Shown: positions 22,431 to 37,000 of the stretch, piece by piece | Numbering within the stretch: the first letter of the stretch is position 1 | Layout of the letters: each line of letters begins with the position of its first letter | Assembly (NCBI GenBank): GCA_032158295.1 | Contig: CM063248.1 | Location: forward strand, 12,414,657 to 12,478,656 | DNA length: 64,000 nt | Direction of reading: 5' to 3' | DNA from: Pycnopodia helianthoides | Taxonomy: Eukaryota > Echinodermata > Asteroidea > Forcipulatida > Asteriidae | Made by a program: the position numbers and the translations under genes | The notes under the pieces: model-generated | Told to the model about the DNA's origin: nothing | Database searches by the model: none | The model's input: the letters and a program-made list of their open reading frames with translations, nothing else

Positions 22431-25400
22431 GGATATCACTTCAGACACGGCAATTGTGCAGTGTGCATTTAAGGCGAATCGCTTGGTTCGATGTGAAACG
22501 CATCTTTACATACAATTTGACTCCCAAAATGGCAGACCATAGGCAGACAGTACCCAGCCTCGCTACCATGCGCAGCGCGCCGTATTGATTCCTCTCATCA
22601 CTAACCCCTGGTAAGGGTGTACTTAAAAACATTGCTGATTGGCTCCCAAAGTGACTACTTTGCGTGCACGCTTGTTAAACAATTCTGAGCTTGTAATGGC
22701 GCCAGTAGAATTCTTAGTACGCACGTGTTAAAATGCAAGTATTTTGATGAGATTCCATTTCAAATGAATCATGTTTTTACACGGTCACCTAAACTGCATA
22801 GAGTTAGACATATCAAAATATCAAAGAAGAATGAGAAGGGACCAGTTGCTCTGTGACTTTAGGCCTCTTTTGCGGGTAGCCATACTTGAGTGGGCGGGTA
22901 GAGTAGATCGGCCACAGGCCTAATCAAAATGTGCCAAATTCTGGCATATTTTAGAGAACCATTTCCGGGGGTTATGAGCGAGCAAGGCATGCTGGGATAA
23001 AATGGCCCGGCAAGATCGATCACCCCTGGGAACAAGGTTGGACAGTACCCGCCAGTGATATCAGTCCAATAGGTCTACAGTGAGAAAAGGGTCTTCATTA
23101 TTTGCATGGAGAAAATGAGAAAGAGGACGACAGCCTGATACGCGCTGCCCTCGGGTACATTAAAGACAAACCGATGGAAAACTAACCAAGTTCCCAGCAT
23201 TATGGTTACTGCAACTCGGTTAATGAATGAAGCTGAAATACCATTAACTGTACATACTCTTAATTAACACAGTCTGCCAGACACATCCACGCCTATCACT
23301 TATGTACAAGTACAAACTTAACTTAATTAGCTCAGACGCAATGTGCAGTCTCTTCCTATACTTTCTTTACAGGTAAAGGCACTTGCCTCACAGGTAATGT
23401 ATCATTTAAAGGGATTGCTGGGTGTGGGAAGAGTGCTTTAACTCCAAACCTTCCGTTTCAAGAAACATAAAGAGATATCTAGCCTGTGAAATGTTCATCC
23501 GAACAGATGCTAATGTTTTGCTAGCAAACAGCATTAAAAATGTGTGCCGCTTGTGTTACTTTGGCATTACATTTTCCTAAAAAATTACAGCACTTAAAAT
23601 AGTTTTACTATGAGGTAAGCTTTTGAATCCTTACTTCTTGACATTTAGTTTGTAGCAATGCTGTGCCCGACCCTTTAAGGTAGTCATTTCAGATTGGTCT
23701 CAGTAGCACCTTTACTTCCGCACACCTGGCCAGGCACAAGAAACTTGTCTCAGCTTAATGCCTATTACTTGTACACACTGATCTACCATTCATCCATCGC
23801 CACACAGAACACGTTTTCAATTCGCACACCCACCCCGAGTCGAACAAGCCATACTCAGACGATCGGTTGTCACTGTCAATAACTAGCCTTGTTAGCAATC
23901 TGGGATTATCTGCCTTCAAATACGCTGGCCTTATCTCCCTTCCAGAGTGTACTAGCGGCTATCCGGTCTCACTATCAGTGATTTATGAAGCTTCCAAGCA
24001 TGTGCAAGAACACCACTCCAGCCTTGCTCTAAGCTTGGATGAACGGCCACGCTGTTTATAGTTCTCTACAGGATGTGTTGCATATAAATACAATCCCTGT
24101 CCCCCTTCCCCAAACAAAAACACTGCTAGATAGAGTGACACGCACTCAACATGGGTGGGGGTGGAGTCTTAGCCTCTAGTGTTCTACTTACCTATATTTT
24201 CCGAAGGAATTAGCCTTTTTTTTTTTAATACAATTCGTAGAGTAGGTTATGACATAAAACATTATTCATCTCAAATAAAAAAAGGGGATTGCACTAAAGT
24301 TATAAAAGCATACTGTAAAGTCAGAGGAACTGTTTAAGTGATTGTGTGAGGATCTAACCTCTGCTCCAACAGTCATATGTACAAGCTAAATCCACGAGTC
24401 CATCCAAACATACATCAATATTTAAGAAGAGCATTGCACTGTCTGCCCAGAAATAACACAAACCTAAACCGAGCTGACTTTTTAATCCCTCATTTATACC
24501 TGCGAGAAACAGTAGTTACAAAATACAATTACTAAGTGGAAGCTACCAGATGATGTCATCGCACTATTTAATTGACATACTAATGTGCACTTTTCCTGGG
24601 GCGCATTAACTGGGGGGTAAATATAACAGATCCCTTTTCTGCCCTTGTCGGTGGGTTACACATAGCCATGTGTGTGTCCCCCTCCCCTCATCCACCTACC
24701 CCCCCCCCCCAAACCACCAGACCCGTAAAGCTCATGAAGCCATTGACAAGAATTGTCTATGACGACCGCTAAGATCCCCAATTTGATGCCCCCTTCCTCT
24801 CTGGGAGGAAGACACCCCTAAAAACAGAATCCCACTAAAGGGTCCCGGCAAATTGGACCAGGTGGCCAAGGGGTAGACCGTGTGCATCACAGTGGCTGAC
24901 CAGAAATGGTGGGTGGCAGGCGTTACCTGTTATTGGGCCCGCTTGGTACCTACGGCACGCAACACTCCGAGTACCGGATGAATCACAATATCCTCTGCCC
25001 TTTATATGGGGCGACTAGTTCAACCAGATGAGGGCCACAAGCTGATTGTAAATGCAACCAGGGCTTTGCTTTTTTTTGTTTACAATAGTTCAGTTATACT
25101 TTTCTGTTTTGGGCATAACTCAATTAAGTCTGCATCAAAATATTATCATAAATGAATGATTGCTTTCACAATCACTACACGTATAGCTGAGTAACACCTT
25201 CTTTTACTTGTTCTATTTGGGTTTTTTTTTTCAATGAAATTTAACCACAGTGTTGATGAAAGAGAGTTCCTAATTGTTTTGCTTTTTTGTTTACCTTACT
25301 TTTAAGATACAATACACATACACAAAATTAAATGTTAAAGTTTCAGCTGAAGTATTTTCACAAGAACGTTGAATCCATCCGTTTGGCGAGGTGACAGCAT

Positions 25401-27001
25401 CTCCTGGCCGCAGCATTTGCAAACGGACAAAAACCCTCAGAAATCTGAGAAACAATTCAAGCATGAATCTTTTCACAGATTCAAATGATTTGGGGTTAAA
25501 AATTATCCAAACCATATTACTTCGAAGGGAATCCTTTTTCAAAATAGTTTATACTATCAACAGCTGCAGTGTTTCTTACCAACAAAGTTGTTGTCTATGA
25601 CCCTACCTTTAAGACCACAAATTCTTCATAGCAGAGATTCCAATTACACCCCTGTTACTTCCAAATATTGGTTTACTGTTTGTTAAAAACGATTCAAGAG
25701 CCAAATACCACAGTGTCAGGACGAAGTAAGGATTTCTAACCCCCCTTAGTACCTCTGTCTTGTTTTTGAGGTACATATTTTTGAAGTTAACTTCATACAA
25801 GTGGCAGGGTCAGAGTGGAAGACAGATTCAAGGCTTCCTTTAGATCCACTTGTTTCAAACACGTTGAAACAATTCTGGATGAACTTTTGATTGCAAATTT
25901 TTAGTTTAGTCTTTTAAGGTCTTTGTTAAATTTCAGCACCAGTAAGATGAGTCGAGCAAGCCTCAAGCTTGGGACTAAAAACATGATTTAAAGTAATATT
26001 TTTCTCTCCGTTGCTATGTACAATCATAACAGGGCACCTCTCCTGCCAGCACTGAAACAAATTTCATTGATACAAATTTTTTAAAGAATAACAAACTCTG
26101 TAAATGCGCTTTAGATGCATGTTATAATTTATTCTAAGTGCTACTCCTTCCACCTTCAAACTCAAACCAGACTGCTGAAACTGTGTAGTTGCATGTATCT
26201 GACAATATGGCTTTGGATCCAGCAAACTGATGATGAAGTTCTCAGTGTCATTGAATCAAGAGCGCTCGCCTCAAAGTTGTTGAACTCTGATGTTGGTTGA
26301 TCAATTCCGACCTGCCAAAACACATCTCTGTCTTCATTTGATGGGCCTCAATCACCCTAATGAAATTACACAATGGACCCATCAAAATATCCACAGAAAG
26401 TGTCTGGGGACAGCCATGCCGTAATGTAGTAATGAGCACTACATGAGGGTTAGATCAACCACTGTGATAGACTACAGGCCGGTTCTGTCATGGCCAATTA
26501 CAAGGGGAAAAATAATGTTACGAGGTCCGTCACTCGGACTTCGGAGACCTCAGTCTGGCTGCGCAGTACCATCTACGGTTATGAATCAAAAAATTTATAA
26601 TGAGTTAATAGAGAATTATTCATCATTATTAATCAAGAAGAAGGTGATGTTTAAAAAACAGCAGATTTGTCAACATTCACAAAGCAGATGGACCTCGCTG
26701 TTGATACTGAAAAGGACTATTTGATTAAAGTTTTAATTTAAACAAAACAGGCGTCTGAAGATTGGCTTGAGATGTCACAATCCTTTACTCTAGAAAAAAT
26801 ATATACGAGGTATAATCAGGGGCTTGTTTCGGGTAACCGCTAAGCAGCCGTTCCAGCTAAGCACACAAATAAGCTGGATACAGAAACATTTTGCTTTTAA
26901 GAAACAAGCTACCAATCAACAGACCCTGTTATCAGGTATCAGCTTTTGGAATGGTTCCCAGATTGATTTTTGCTAAACTCTGAATTCTCTAATAGCTTAA
27001 A

Positions 27002-27445
27002 AGCACACGTCCAACAGTGGTAACTGTCAAAGACCGGTTTCCACACTTTGCTTGACCCAACATCTACATGAAATAACAGACCCGTCAAAGTTTAAGCTCA
27101 ATCGGTCATCAGAGTCAAAAGAAAATAGTGACAAACCCCATCACTGTTTTTCAACCATCGGATTTTGGACTCGCGAGATCAACGTTATTGTTTTACTCAT
27201 TTCTCAAAAACAACAGCATTTCAGGCAAAAAAAGTTCAAGTTAAGTTTTTTCACCAAGATTTCCGACATTATTTTGGCTTTCAGTAGAAAAGATTTCTCA
27301 GAGAGATCTGAAGCTTTCTTAGTCCCCCTGCTCTTTACTGGTTGTTCTCTTGCTACAATTCAACGCAGACAATTTCAATTGACACTTCCTTTAAAAGTAT
27401 TTCCACCAAATTTGAAAGGGAAAGAGGTTGGCTTTAAAATTTAAA
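27002..27445. mobile_element. Long MITE-like element
   Basis: The left end (GGTAACTGTCAAAGACCGGT, AACAGACCCGTCAAAGTTTA, AGCTCAATCGGTCATC) is the inverse of the 53.2-kb copy. The plus-strand ORF within it (130 codons) is repeat-derived. Confidence 0.55.
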
Positions 27446-27752
27446 CAGTAAAACAAAAATGTTTACCTGAACCAGTTTTTTGATAATTAGAGACAGGGTC
27501 TGTGCATTTAACCGCCTTGGCAACATGCCAGAAAACGGCTAAGGGTAAAATCAACTTGTGACGGGATTAGCTCCCCAATTATCACTGATAGGCACGATGA
27601 CCGTAAGTGTGTCACTTCAAAAGGAAGTATTTAGTTTAAACCTTTCGCAAATTTGGGAGAAATATACCGTCAGATTCCTCATTAAACCTAGAGTAAATGC
27701 AGAGAAAATAAGTGTCAACTTTTAAAGGGACTTCCCCGTCACACATGTACGT

Positions 27753-28269
27753 AGACTGTGCAAGTCTCGCGAGTGTTCAAACTTCCAGGACCGAGTTGGT
27801 CCCACCATATTGAGTTTTACATGCGTGACTCAATTTCTTCAAATTCTTTAGTTCTTCGAATTCTTTAGTTTAATGTAGTTTATGGTGGTAAGCATATTGT
27901 TGGGATATTAAAATTTAGCGATGAAAATATTTTTTTGTTACAAATCCGTTTCAGGTTACTTGTAAAACAATTAAGAATTTTGCCCTACTGACGTTTATGT
28001 CATCAATGTCGCACAAATTTAGGCTTAATTGGCAAATGGGGTTTCTAAAAAATAAGCATCCTCGTCCCAAGTTATAATTTTGTTTCAATGTTATTGTTAA
28101 CAAATTATTTCTACTATATACAAATTTACAATGTATTTGTAACAAATTGCTGTGGGTATCTTTATTATCAAGAATTTTGTATAAAAAGAGGATTTGATTT
28201 CATAAGAAAATACTAGTGTTTGTTCGAGTTGGTTTCTCGTTTTCAATGCGTGCAAGACTTGCACAGTCT
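27753..28269. mobile_element. 517-bp inverted-repeat element related to the 4.4-kb element
   Basis: The ends are 15-bp perfect inverted repeats AGACTGTGCAAGTCT / AGACTTGCACAGTCT, like AGACTATGCAAGTCT at 4380. The interior is AT-rich without an ORF. Confidence 0.65.
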
Positions 28270-28920
28270 TTTGCCATCAAGTAATGGTCACTTTGTGGAT
28301 GGTAGTACGCCGTGCGCTGATACTGTTATCACTAGCGTTGATACCAGGGAAATGTTGAATTCCTTAATACACAGTGGTTACCAGTCAAATCGCCATGCGA
28401 GGCAATCTGCTTGTGACAGGTTCCCTGCTCATTCTTAGCGACTAGCAAATGGACGTACTGGGCAATATTGTCTGCGTAAAAGTGTCATTCAATTGGGGCA
28501 TGAACGGTAATCACCAACAAGACAACATCAATCACATCTGACCTTCTCAAGTCTTCCCAATATGAAATATGCCAGTGAGTAATGGCTTAGCTTTTACCCC
28601 ACTTAGCTATCCCCTCAAAAGAGACTTTGACCCTCGAATTTAAGTTTCGGTTCCCCCTGAGACCCTGAATGTTCCCCTTTCCACCATCCCCCCCGACTAA
28701 TTTCCAAAGCCGATTCACCCCTCCTGAAGTTCTTTCAACACAGCTTATCAAGCTGGGCATCCCGTCGCTGGTAACTTTGATAGGAAATAGCTTTTTTCCA
28801 AAAATTAAGGGATAAAGTGCCATGATTTGGGGTTGGGATAGAGCCAACTTTGTACCAGGGTCTGATAAATGTGCCTCAGGTGGTGGTAGAGCCCAAATGC
28901 GGCTTAGGCTTCACTCCACA

Positions 28921-29021
28921 TTAGCCGCTGCGGCTTGATCGCCACGTTAACATGCGTTGAAGCACGGGAAGCCCATAGCAACACCCTTAGAAACAGTCGC
29001 AGCCACCTAATGGACATGACC
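28921..29021. repeat. GGCTAC fold-back element
   Basis: TTAGCCGCTGCGGCTTGATC left, CAGTCGCAGCCACCTAATGG right. The core GCCCATAGCAACACCCTTAG is shared with the 46.0-kb copy. Confidence 0.65.
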
Positions 29022-29950
29022 TAACCTCTGAGATCTCAGGATTGTGCACCACTTTTATTTTGCTTTGCTAAAAAATAAACAGCTAAATACAGTGATCCTC
29101 ATCTACTATAACAATCAACAATTACTACAATTCTAATTTGTTTTTTACAAAATACTCCGAAATGCTAACAAATAAGACAATCCTTCTTTAGGGACGGGGC
29201 AGCTTTTGGAAAAGCCTTGAAAGTTCATCCTTGAAAGTCAACGAAACTTTGTACACCATGTTTTCATGTTTCCCGAAAAAATTCACAACATTGCCAGTAA
29301 TATGGACCACTTTTATCTATTTTGCGTTTGAAGAAACCTTCTTCAGGCCAAGGGTCCTTGTATCTTACATGTAACCTGCCAAGTAACACGCCGTTCTCTG
29401 CGAATATTAAATTGATGCCATTGCTGAGCCATACTTTTCTTACACAAAACATGTTGTGGGGAACACCAATGGAAAGTGGCCACGCAATATAAACAGAATA
29501 TTTTCCTCCTTAACTCAAACACCTTTTATTACCTCACCGGTCCCCTGTTCTACTCTCACTAATAGCCGTTGAATGGCCCTTGCTCCTTAATTGGGTACAG
29601 GTGTGTTGGTCTAGTACATAGGCCCCTAGCGTTTACCTGTCTTCCTAAGAATCCAGCCCCCTTGGCACGTTGTTTTCCTCTTAGGGTATCGGGTTACGCT
29701 CCACTCAACATGGTTAAGCCCTTAAGAAAACCACCCGAGGCCATTTAGGGAACACGATACCTATTCGGTCTGACAGTGCATATCAGATACATATTAAAAT
29801 ATTTCCCCCTACTCCGTGACTTGTGGGGAAAAGTGCAACCACGATAACATTGAGACTTCAATCCTATTAAATGAGTATCAAAACACTCACTGAGCAAAAC
29901 TTGGTGCAATGTCGGAGTGAATACCTTTGTACCATATGTCTTGTGAAGTA

Positions 29951-30045
29951 AGTGACTTTGGCTGTGACTTTTGCTTGAGCAGTAGTGCTGCAATGTGGGT
30001 GGAACCAGAGATCTAGCCGTAGCCGTAGCCACAGCAGAAGCTTTC
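29951..30045. repeat. GGCTAC fold-back element
   Basis: GACTTTGGCTGTGACTTTTG left, CTAGCCGTAGCCGTAGCCAC right. Confidence 0.55.
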
Positions 30046-31849
30046 AAAACCATGTCATATTTCTACTGAGATCAGGATGCATTCAATGTTGTACCATTTA
30101 TGCCATATTACCAGGTTGAAAATTACTTCAAGGATCATCAAAGATGTCAAGGTAGATATGATCTTATATCTGTTGTATATTTATTCAATTCTCCATCGTT
30201 TTACATTCAGGTGTTTTGTTGCTACTACTTAAAGGGAATTTACCATGAGCAAGAATAAAATGAATGAGTAATTTAGTAAAAATATAACATGTAGCAACGT
30301 CCGCACGTAGAGCCCCAATGGAAACCAAAAACTTTTGGGCGTAAAGAAATATAGCAATGAATTTAAATACAGCTCAAATGCAATCAGAGTTTCTGATGCA
30401 GCACTTGCTGGTCAGATTCCAATCTGCTTACAAGTAATCCCCAAACAAAGTTTCTTGACATCTTAACATGACACTGCACTGTTAAAAACTAAAGGAAAAA
30501 AAAAATTTAATTGAGAGGTGGTTGATAAAAAGAGAGCTAACATTTACAAAAAATAGTAGTGAAAAAGTATGTTTAACTAAGATTGCAATTTTGAGATACC
30601 AATGAAAAGTTTGTCAACCAGTGCTTGTTTCTGAATCTACTGGATGTTTCATTGTAGCGTACAAGACAAGGCGGTATCCTACCTGTCTGAACACAAAAAC
30701 CTAGCTTGGAAATCAGACCATTGAACTCACTGATCAACATATATCTGAGTGACTTGATGAAGATGTAACCCACTTATGCGAATGGAATTCAGTGTCCCTG
30801 CAACGTGGAGGAAATTATTTGACACATAGGAATTTCCCCGCATCCACAGAGTCTGCGATGGCGAATCAAATGTTAGTGAAGTCATCAAAACTAACTTGTG
30901 TCTCTGCAGATTTTCCAATTTTATAAATATAGATTGCGAGAACGCAAACTAACTACCGTGTCAACAAAATTCTCTTCGTACTTTAACGATACAACAACTG
31001 CATTATGACCCCAAGTAAGAGGGGGTGGGAATAGTGTATCTTGCAAGAAACACCTCTCGACAAGTGGTTTAGAAATGTTCTTAGGTAGTGATCTAACAAG
31101 TGTTGACAAGGAAACCTCAGATGGTGGCTGGGTTTAGCGTTGGAAAAGAGACCTTAAAAATAGCTGGCTGAACTAACAGCGCGTTTAAAAAGTGACTGGT
31201 CACTGCAATGCTCGTTAGCTTGTCAAAGTGATAAAGCTTAACACCAACTGACTACCAGTGTGTGAGCCTCGCTGAACTTGTTCGTAATTTAACTGGATTT
31301 TGTTTCTCTTTTCAAAAACAGAGTTTTACACGTGGAGTTTCACCTTGGAATTGGAGGAGGCATGAAGCCAAAGGGATGAAGACCCCTTTCATCCTTGTAC
31401 TTATGATATCAAAATGCAGCCTGGGCTTAGGCCTCTCTCCTATCCTTGACCAACCCTGCCCACTCCTCTAGCAGCAAACTGGATCAACTCCCTTATTCAG
31501 GAACAAGATTTAATGAATGTGAACAATCATGAGAATTCACTCCGCGGCAGTGAAGTTAATTACGAGAAGTCCCCCTTGATCCACAAAGCTAAAGTAGTAG
31601 TCCAGGCCGATTTCCTACCTCCCGCCCAGGTAGTAGTTAATAAGCAGGACAGTTCTTTTCAGAACTGAGAAGTCTCCCGAATTCCGAAAATCTACTCCGC
31701 GGTAGCAGAACAAATAGCAAGACAAGTTCTCTAAAGAACAAAATCTACACCGCAAAGTAGATATTTATACACATAGTGTTACCGCAAACCGAATATATAT
31801 TGATACCTCACCATGCAATGCCTCAAAAACCATAATCCTGAGAATGGCT

Positions 31850-32075
31850 TGCAGGCCTGGGTTCCCCCCTGATTCTCAACCTGGAAACCTCTCAGATGTT
31901 ACAATTCAGACTCTGCCCATCACCAGAAATACAATACTACAGGTTTGAACACAAGGTGGACAACAGCTTTCTCCCTTTGGTGACAGCTTAAGTTCTTTCA
32001 AACAAATTGAAAGGCTCAAGGAGATTTTTTTTTAAATCCTGAAATCAGGACAAATCCTGAGAAATCACACGCCTG
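31850..32075. repeat. Two-copy dispersed repeat (31.9 kb copy)
   Basis: Shares TCTCCCTTTGGTGACAGCTT, GGCTCAAGGAGATTTT and TCCTGAGAAATCACACGCCT with 60168-60382. Roughly 75-80% identity by eye. Confidence 0.7.
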
Positions 32076-33234
32076 CTTATTGCAAGTAAGCCCAAAGCAG
32101 TTCTTACCACAACTTGGTGATAACTTACCATCATTGTAAGCCTGCAATTAAGATTTGTTTTAAAAAGATAATAAACTGTCAAATTTGGTCTCTGTGGAAA
32201 CAAAACTTTAAAAAAAAACGCAAAACAATATTTTCTAGTTTAGAAAAAGCACTTATAAAACACCATAAACTATAACCAAACTTATTTTCAACCTGAAAGT
32301 GACAGATGCCGTGAATATATTTTTTTGTAAGAAGATGAAAAGTCAAAAAACCATGAACAAAACTAAATGAACAGTAAGAAACACTGAAGCTACACCTTTT
32401 CACAAACAACTTAGTCACTAGATTCCCAAATACAAGTTAGGCAGAAACAAAAAATCTCAAATACTGCAACCGTGACCAATCACAATGTACCACTTCATAT
32501 GGATTTTTATATGTACTATATATATTTTGAATACGAACAGAAGAAGAAGAACATGTTAAGTAGCTTAGTCTTAAATGCCTGCACAGAATTGGCTTGGATA
32601 TTTTCAGGGGAGACGTGTACAACGACAAAGATTCCAACAGCTCCGGTATCAATGACCCAGAATATCTTTTCAGCAGAGGAATATTTTGGGAGCCTTTTTT
32701 GGTGCAGTTTTCGGACAGAATTGATGTGGATATTTTTAGGGGGATGTCAGAGCAACAGACACTGAGTCATGCAAGAAGAGATAAGGGTCGGGTATTCAAA
32801 ATTCAATCAGGATTTTTTTATGATGGTGCAATTATCTTGGACGCATTTAAAAAAAACATGACTTGACAAATTGGAATGGCCGGTGTGCCTCGGGCGACAA
32901 TTAACAATCAAACAGAGACTGTGTTCATTTCTTGGAGCACGTAGAACCGCAAAGACCTTATATTTGAAATACTACATGTTGGTGAGTAACTGGATCCAAG
33001 CTCATCTGCAGAGTTGCAACTCATGAAGATATTAACTAGCAACTGTCGACATGTGTCCCTTGCTTTTGCCTCTGAACCCCTCCAGTTGTCCCCACTCAAC
33101 TTTATGGCAGCATTTGAGTGAGCTTAACTCAAGCATAGTCAGGAGTATCCAGAGTAATATACTGGAATGCAACCTGAGGGACGTCTCAAAGCGCTCATTA
33201 TTTTCATGGCAGGTACGCAGAGCTATTTTACGAA

Positions 33235-33515
33235 ACCCATTTATATAGCACCTTGTAAGGGTTTACGAGGTGATGCAGCGCAATTTGCAGCCAACCATAC
33301 CAGAAACACCGACGCCGGGGCAAACCCCCTTCTCTTAACTGAGATAAGTGTACTGGGTTCTTTTACGTGCATTGCACAGCACACAAGACCTATGGTTAGG
33401 TATAGATAGATCTTGCTCAAGGACACAAGTGCCATGACTGGGAATCAAACCTGCACTCTGACAACACCAGAACTTGAGTCCGGTGCACTGGACCAGCTCA
33501 GCCCATCCACTCCAT
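33235..33515 (-). mobile_element. tRNA-derived SINE (family 1), near full length
   Basis: Matches the 9.6-kb copy along its length: TATATAGCACCTTGTAAGGG, TGGGTTCTTTTACGTGCATT and GATCTTGCTCAAGGACACAA. Orientation is minus (head at the right). Confidence 0.78.
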
Positions 33516-33607
33516 GTATACTCCCCGTCTGAGCAGGAGTATACTCACTCTTACCAGCTTGTCTTAATTTTGACTTTCATGCACTCTGAAGAAAAGCCGT
33601 TTTCTGA

Positions 33608-33717
33608 AATTAGCCACTGTGGCTGTGGCTGGACCACCATATTAACATGCCTTGAATTATAGGTAGCCCTTAGCAACACACTAGGAAACAGCCACAGCCG
33701 CCAATTTGGACACAGCC
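33608..33717. repeat. GGCTAC fold-back element
   Basis: AATTAGCCACTGTGGCTGTG left, ACAGCCACAGCCGCCAATTT right. The core has CCCTTAGCAACAC. Confidence 0.7.
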
Positions 33718-33835
33718 GAAGACACTGAAACGAATCTATTCCATGCCATAGTGAACTTGGTCAGGTGTCCTGTATATACACATGTACAATGATAGTTCTA
33801 TCTCTCATATTTTAAAAGGTACCATATTGTTCTTC

Positions 33836-34052
33836 CAGCTACAGCTATGGCTGTAGGCTGCAACAACAAGGTTGAAGAATAACCCCTTTCAGCCACATCC
33901 ACTGCTAAGCCTGTACTGTGGACATGGCCTTTGGCACTGTCTGAATTGAGCCTTCTTGGTAGTGGCTGTGGACGTTGGCTACTGGCTGCACCACTAATGC
34001 AGAAGAATTTACAGCAGTGATTTAGCCATAGCCGTAGTTAATGGACACAGCC
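33836..34052. repeat. Two adjacent GGCTAC fold-back elements
   Basis: The first half has CAGCTACAGCTATGGCTG; the second has GTAGTGGCTGTGGACGTTGG facing TTAGCCATAGCCGTAGTTAA. Placed immediately after the 33.6-kb copy. Confidence 0.6.
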
Positions 34053-37000
34053 CAATGGTCGAAGGGCAAACTCCCATTGATTTGTATGATCACCATGATG
34101 CAACAACTACTACCACTTGATTCACAGTCACCTAGTATGCGTTAATCAGCTTTTGGTTTTGTTTCGATTTGAGAAGGGAAACCGTGACAAAGCCAGTGAC
34201 TGATCGCTCGCTCATCTGTTTTCTGTCAATATCTATTAAGTGTAATTAGTCAAAGTTCTCAAGGGGGTTAGGCTTCAGACCCCAGCAGCCAAGCAGGTGT
34301 GGCCTGAAGTAGCAAGAGCCTTCTACCATGTAGCCACTTCACACCAATACTGGTACTACTGGTAACCGCACTTTCCCCCCACACCCTCCTTTCACCATGG
34401 AGAACCCCTAGCCCTGCCTTTGTCTAGTCTGCAACAGATAACAATATACCTTCTCTATCTCATGTACAGCTGTGCATAACATCAATGGTGTATTACTCCA
34501 ATCCCCATTCACGGTGCCAAAGGCAGTCCCAGTTGGTTTTCAGAAAAAAATAAGTTATTTCTCGAACCTGTTGTTACAAAGTCGTAGCTTCCCTTTAACG
34601 CCGGTTTTTGTTTTTCTTCATGTGATGCTGAGGTGTTAATTTCCTGGACCTGCCTAGTTTTTTAAAACCCTTCTTGAAAAAAAAGGGGGGGAAAACAGAA
34701 GAAAAAAAAGAGAAGGTCTGGTACACAGGGTCTCATCAGGTCTCCGGGAGATCCCATGAAAACACTTGAGTTCCTGCAGAAGCCTGCGTCACTCTGCCCA
34801 GGAGGGGGGCTGTATGTGGTGTGAAGTTACACAGACTCGGGGTCTTACCAGTTTCTCTGCGCTGTTTCATGTCGCCATTTTCAGAAATTTTGGTTTTCTA
34901 ATACATCTCTCAATCAGTTGGAATGATCACCTCGTTATTTGTATCATTAAAAAAAACAATTACAAAATTATTTTCAAAGTTCTAACAAGCTACAGGAAGA
35001 GACATAACCACCCCTCATAGCATCTGCAACAAGCGTATTGAGATGAATGACTTTGTTACTAAATAGATGCAGTACACGCAAATTCTGTATGTAACTGTAC
35101 ATATGTAGAATGTACAAATGGACGGCATACATTTTGATTATGCTGTGCCCCAAACCAGAGCATAACATGAAACAATTAGTTTTTTTCTTTCATGCATGTC
35201 TTCGTACCAAATGTCTTTTTAATCGGTGAGCGGCTTGAAACAGCTAGATATTTGAACTGTTTATACGACTTGCATTCATTCTTCTTACTTTTTACTTATT
35301 GCCTAAATATCAACAACCACAGATCCACACCCAAAAAAGTCGGCGTAATAACTACAACAGAAAGATACCCCAAATTTGTATTATGTTAAGTACTTTAAAT
35401 TAACAAAATTCCAATCAAGGTCGCCTTAATTTTCCTGCGGAAATCTTTCTACCTCACCTAAATACCATGCTTAGTGAAATAGAGACAAATAATACTGACT
35501 GAAAAAATTGTTTCTTTTGGGGGAATTGAACAATTTGACGTTAAAATTTACCCTTGACTGAATGTTTGTCTGTGATGGACAAAGTTATAACACTGTCACA
35601 CAGTGTATCTCTCCATCCTAGCGTAGTATGTCACCATACTAAGACAGCGCTGTCTGTATAATGTGTGAAAACACATCAAGATGACTCTAGTTTTAAGAGC
35701 TGGTGCAGGACAAGAAGTAAAGTCATTCGCAGAGTCTAATTGTACAAAGGCCCAGAGCGCCATGGAGCTGCTCTCTACCTTCTGATTGATTACAGCGGTG
35801 AGCCAACAAGACTACCTACAAGAAAGCTCCTTGCCTAATTACCAAGGTTTGGCACAAGTGGAAATGAATCACTTTTGACGAAAACAAAATTTCAGCTGGG
35901 ATGGATGCATTTTCAACTAACCTGGCCAGAAAAAAATAGGGTGAGACCAAAAAAATGGAGCTTGGTTTCTTCAGCCCTGATTGAGAATACCCGACAATGG
36001 TTGAGGTACTTAGACGAATATTAAATGAATTAACAAAGTTGACCTCATCTGTAACGACTAGGTGGAAATTTACAGGCCTGCAAATCAAGGATCCAATGCA
36101 GGATATTCCCTCCTCCACACTAACCTTCTCATTTCCTAACATTTGAACAATGGAGACTATTTTAAGGGCCGTTAATTCCGTGGGAGTTATGAGCAGAAAC
36201 TTTTAAAAAAAAACTTTAAAAAACTTCCTTTTCATCTCCTTTCAAACCTGGCAAATGGTGTCCTAGAGAGTTGACAGAGCTAAAATTTCTCTTGAGGACA
36301 ATTTACTTTGTATCAATAGAGAGGTCTGCCCGATATGACTTTGTATGCATCAATGGATACATATTATGAAGACTCTCAGAAGTTGCATCCAAACCAAATG
36401 CTGTCATTATATGAATCCATATTAGCTTTTTCAGCCAAAGAATGAATCTGCATAATTCCTTCTTGTTCCAACAAGCCTTCAGGCAGGATCAATCGTCCTA
36501 GAAATTCAACTCATGGTCAGCTTCTGGGAATACACCAAGACACCAATGAGCATCAAATTTCCAACCCCAATCAGCATGGTCATATTTCCCCCCCTCCTAG
36601 CCCCAGGGGTTCCGAGGGGTCCCGTTGAGCCTTTCTGCCCCCACCACCTCCACCCTGGATGTTACCCTGACAACCACAAGCTGTCTTTGTACCCCCGAGC
36701 CAGAGGGGTAGAGTGGGGACGTAGAGTGACACCCCACGGGAGGAACAATTCACTGGCAGGAATTATGACTATGGGTAGTGACTGAGACCTCACATTTGGG
36801 AGAGTGCGCTTAAGGGAATACAATGGAAAAAATTATCAAATAATATGATACGACCAAGGGACACATGAGAATGTGCATCTGGAGCACACGTCAGAATTAA
36901 TTACTTTCATCGTATCTAAGACAATCATCTCGAAGATGTCAAACAGACTGGTCTGAAGACGTCAAACGACCCTGTCTGTAGTTCAAAGAATGGCCACTAT

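Noticed and set aside
27052..27444. 130-codon plus-strand ORF
   Set aside because: It coincides with a MITE-like element shared with 53.2 kb; no domain and no splice context.
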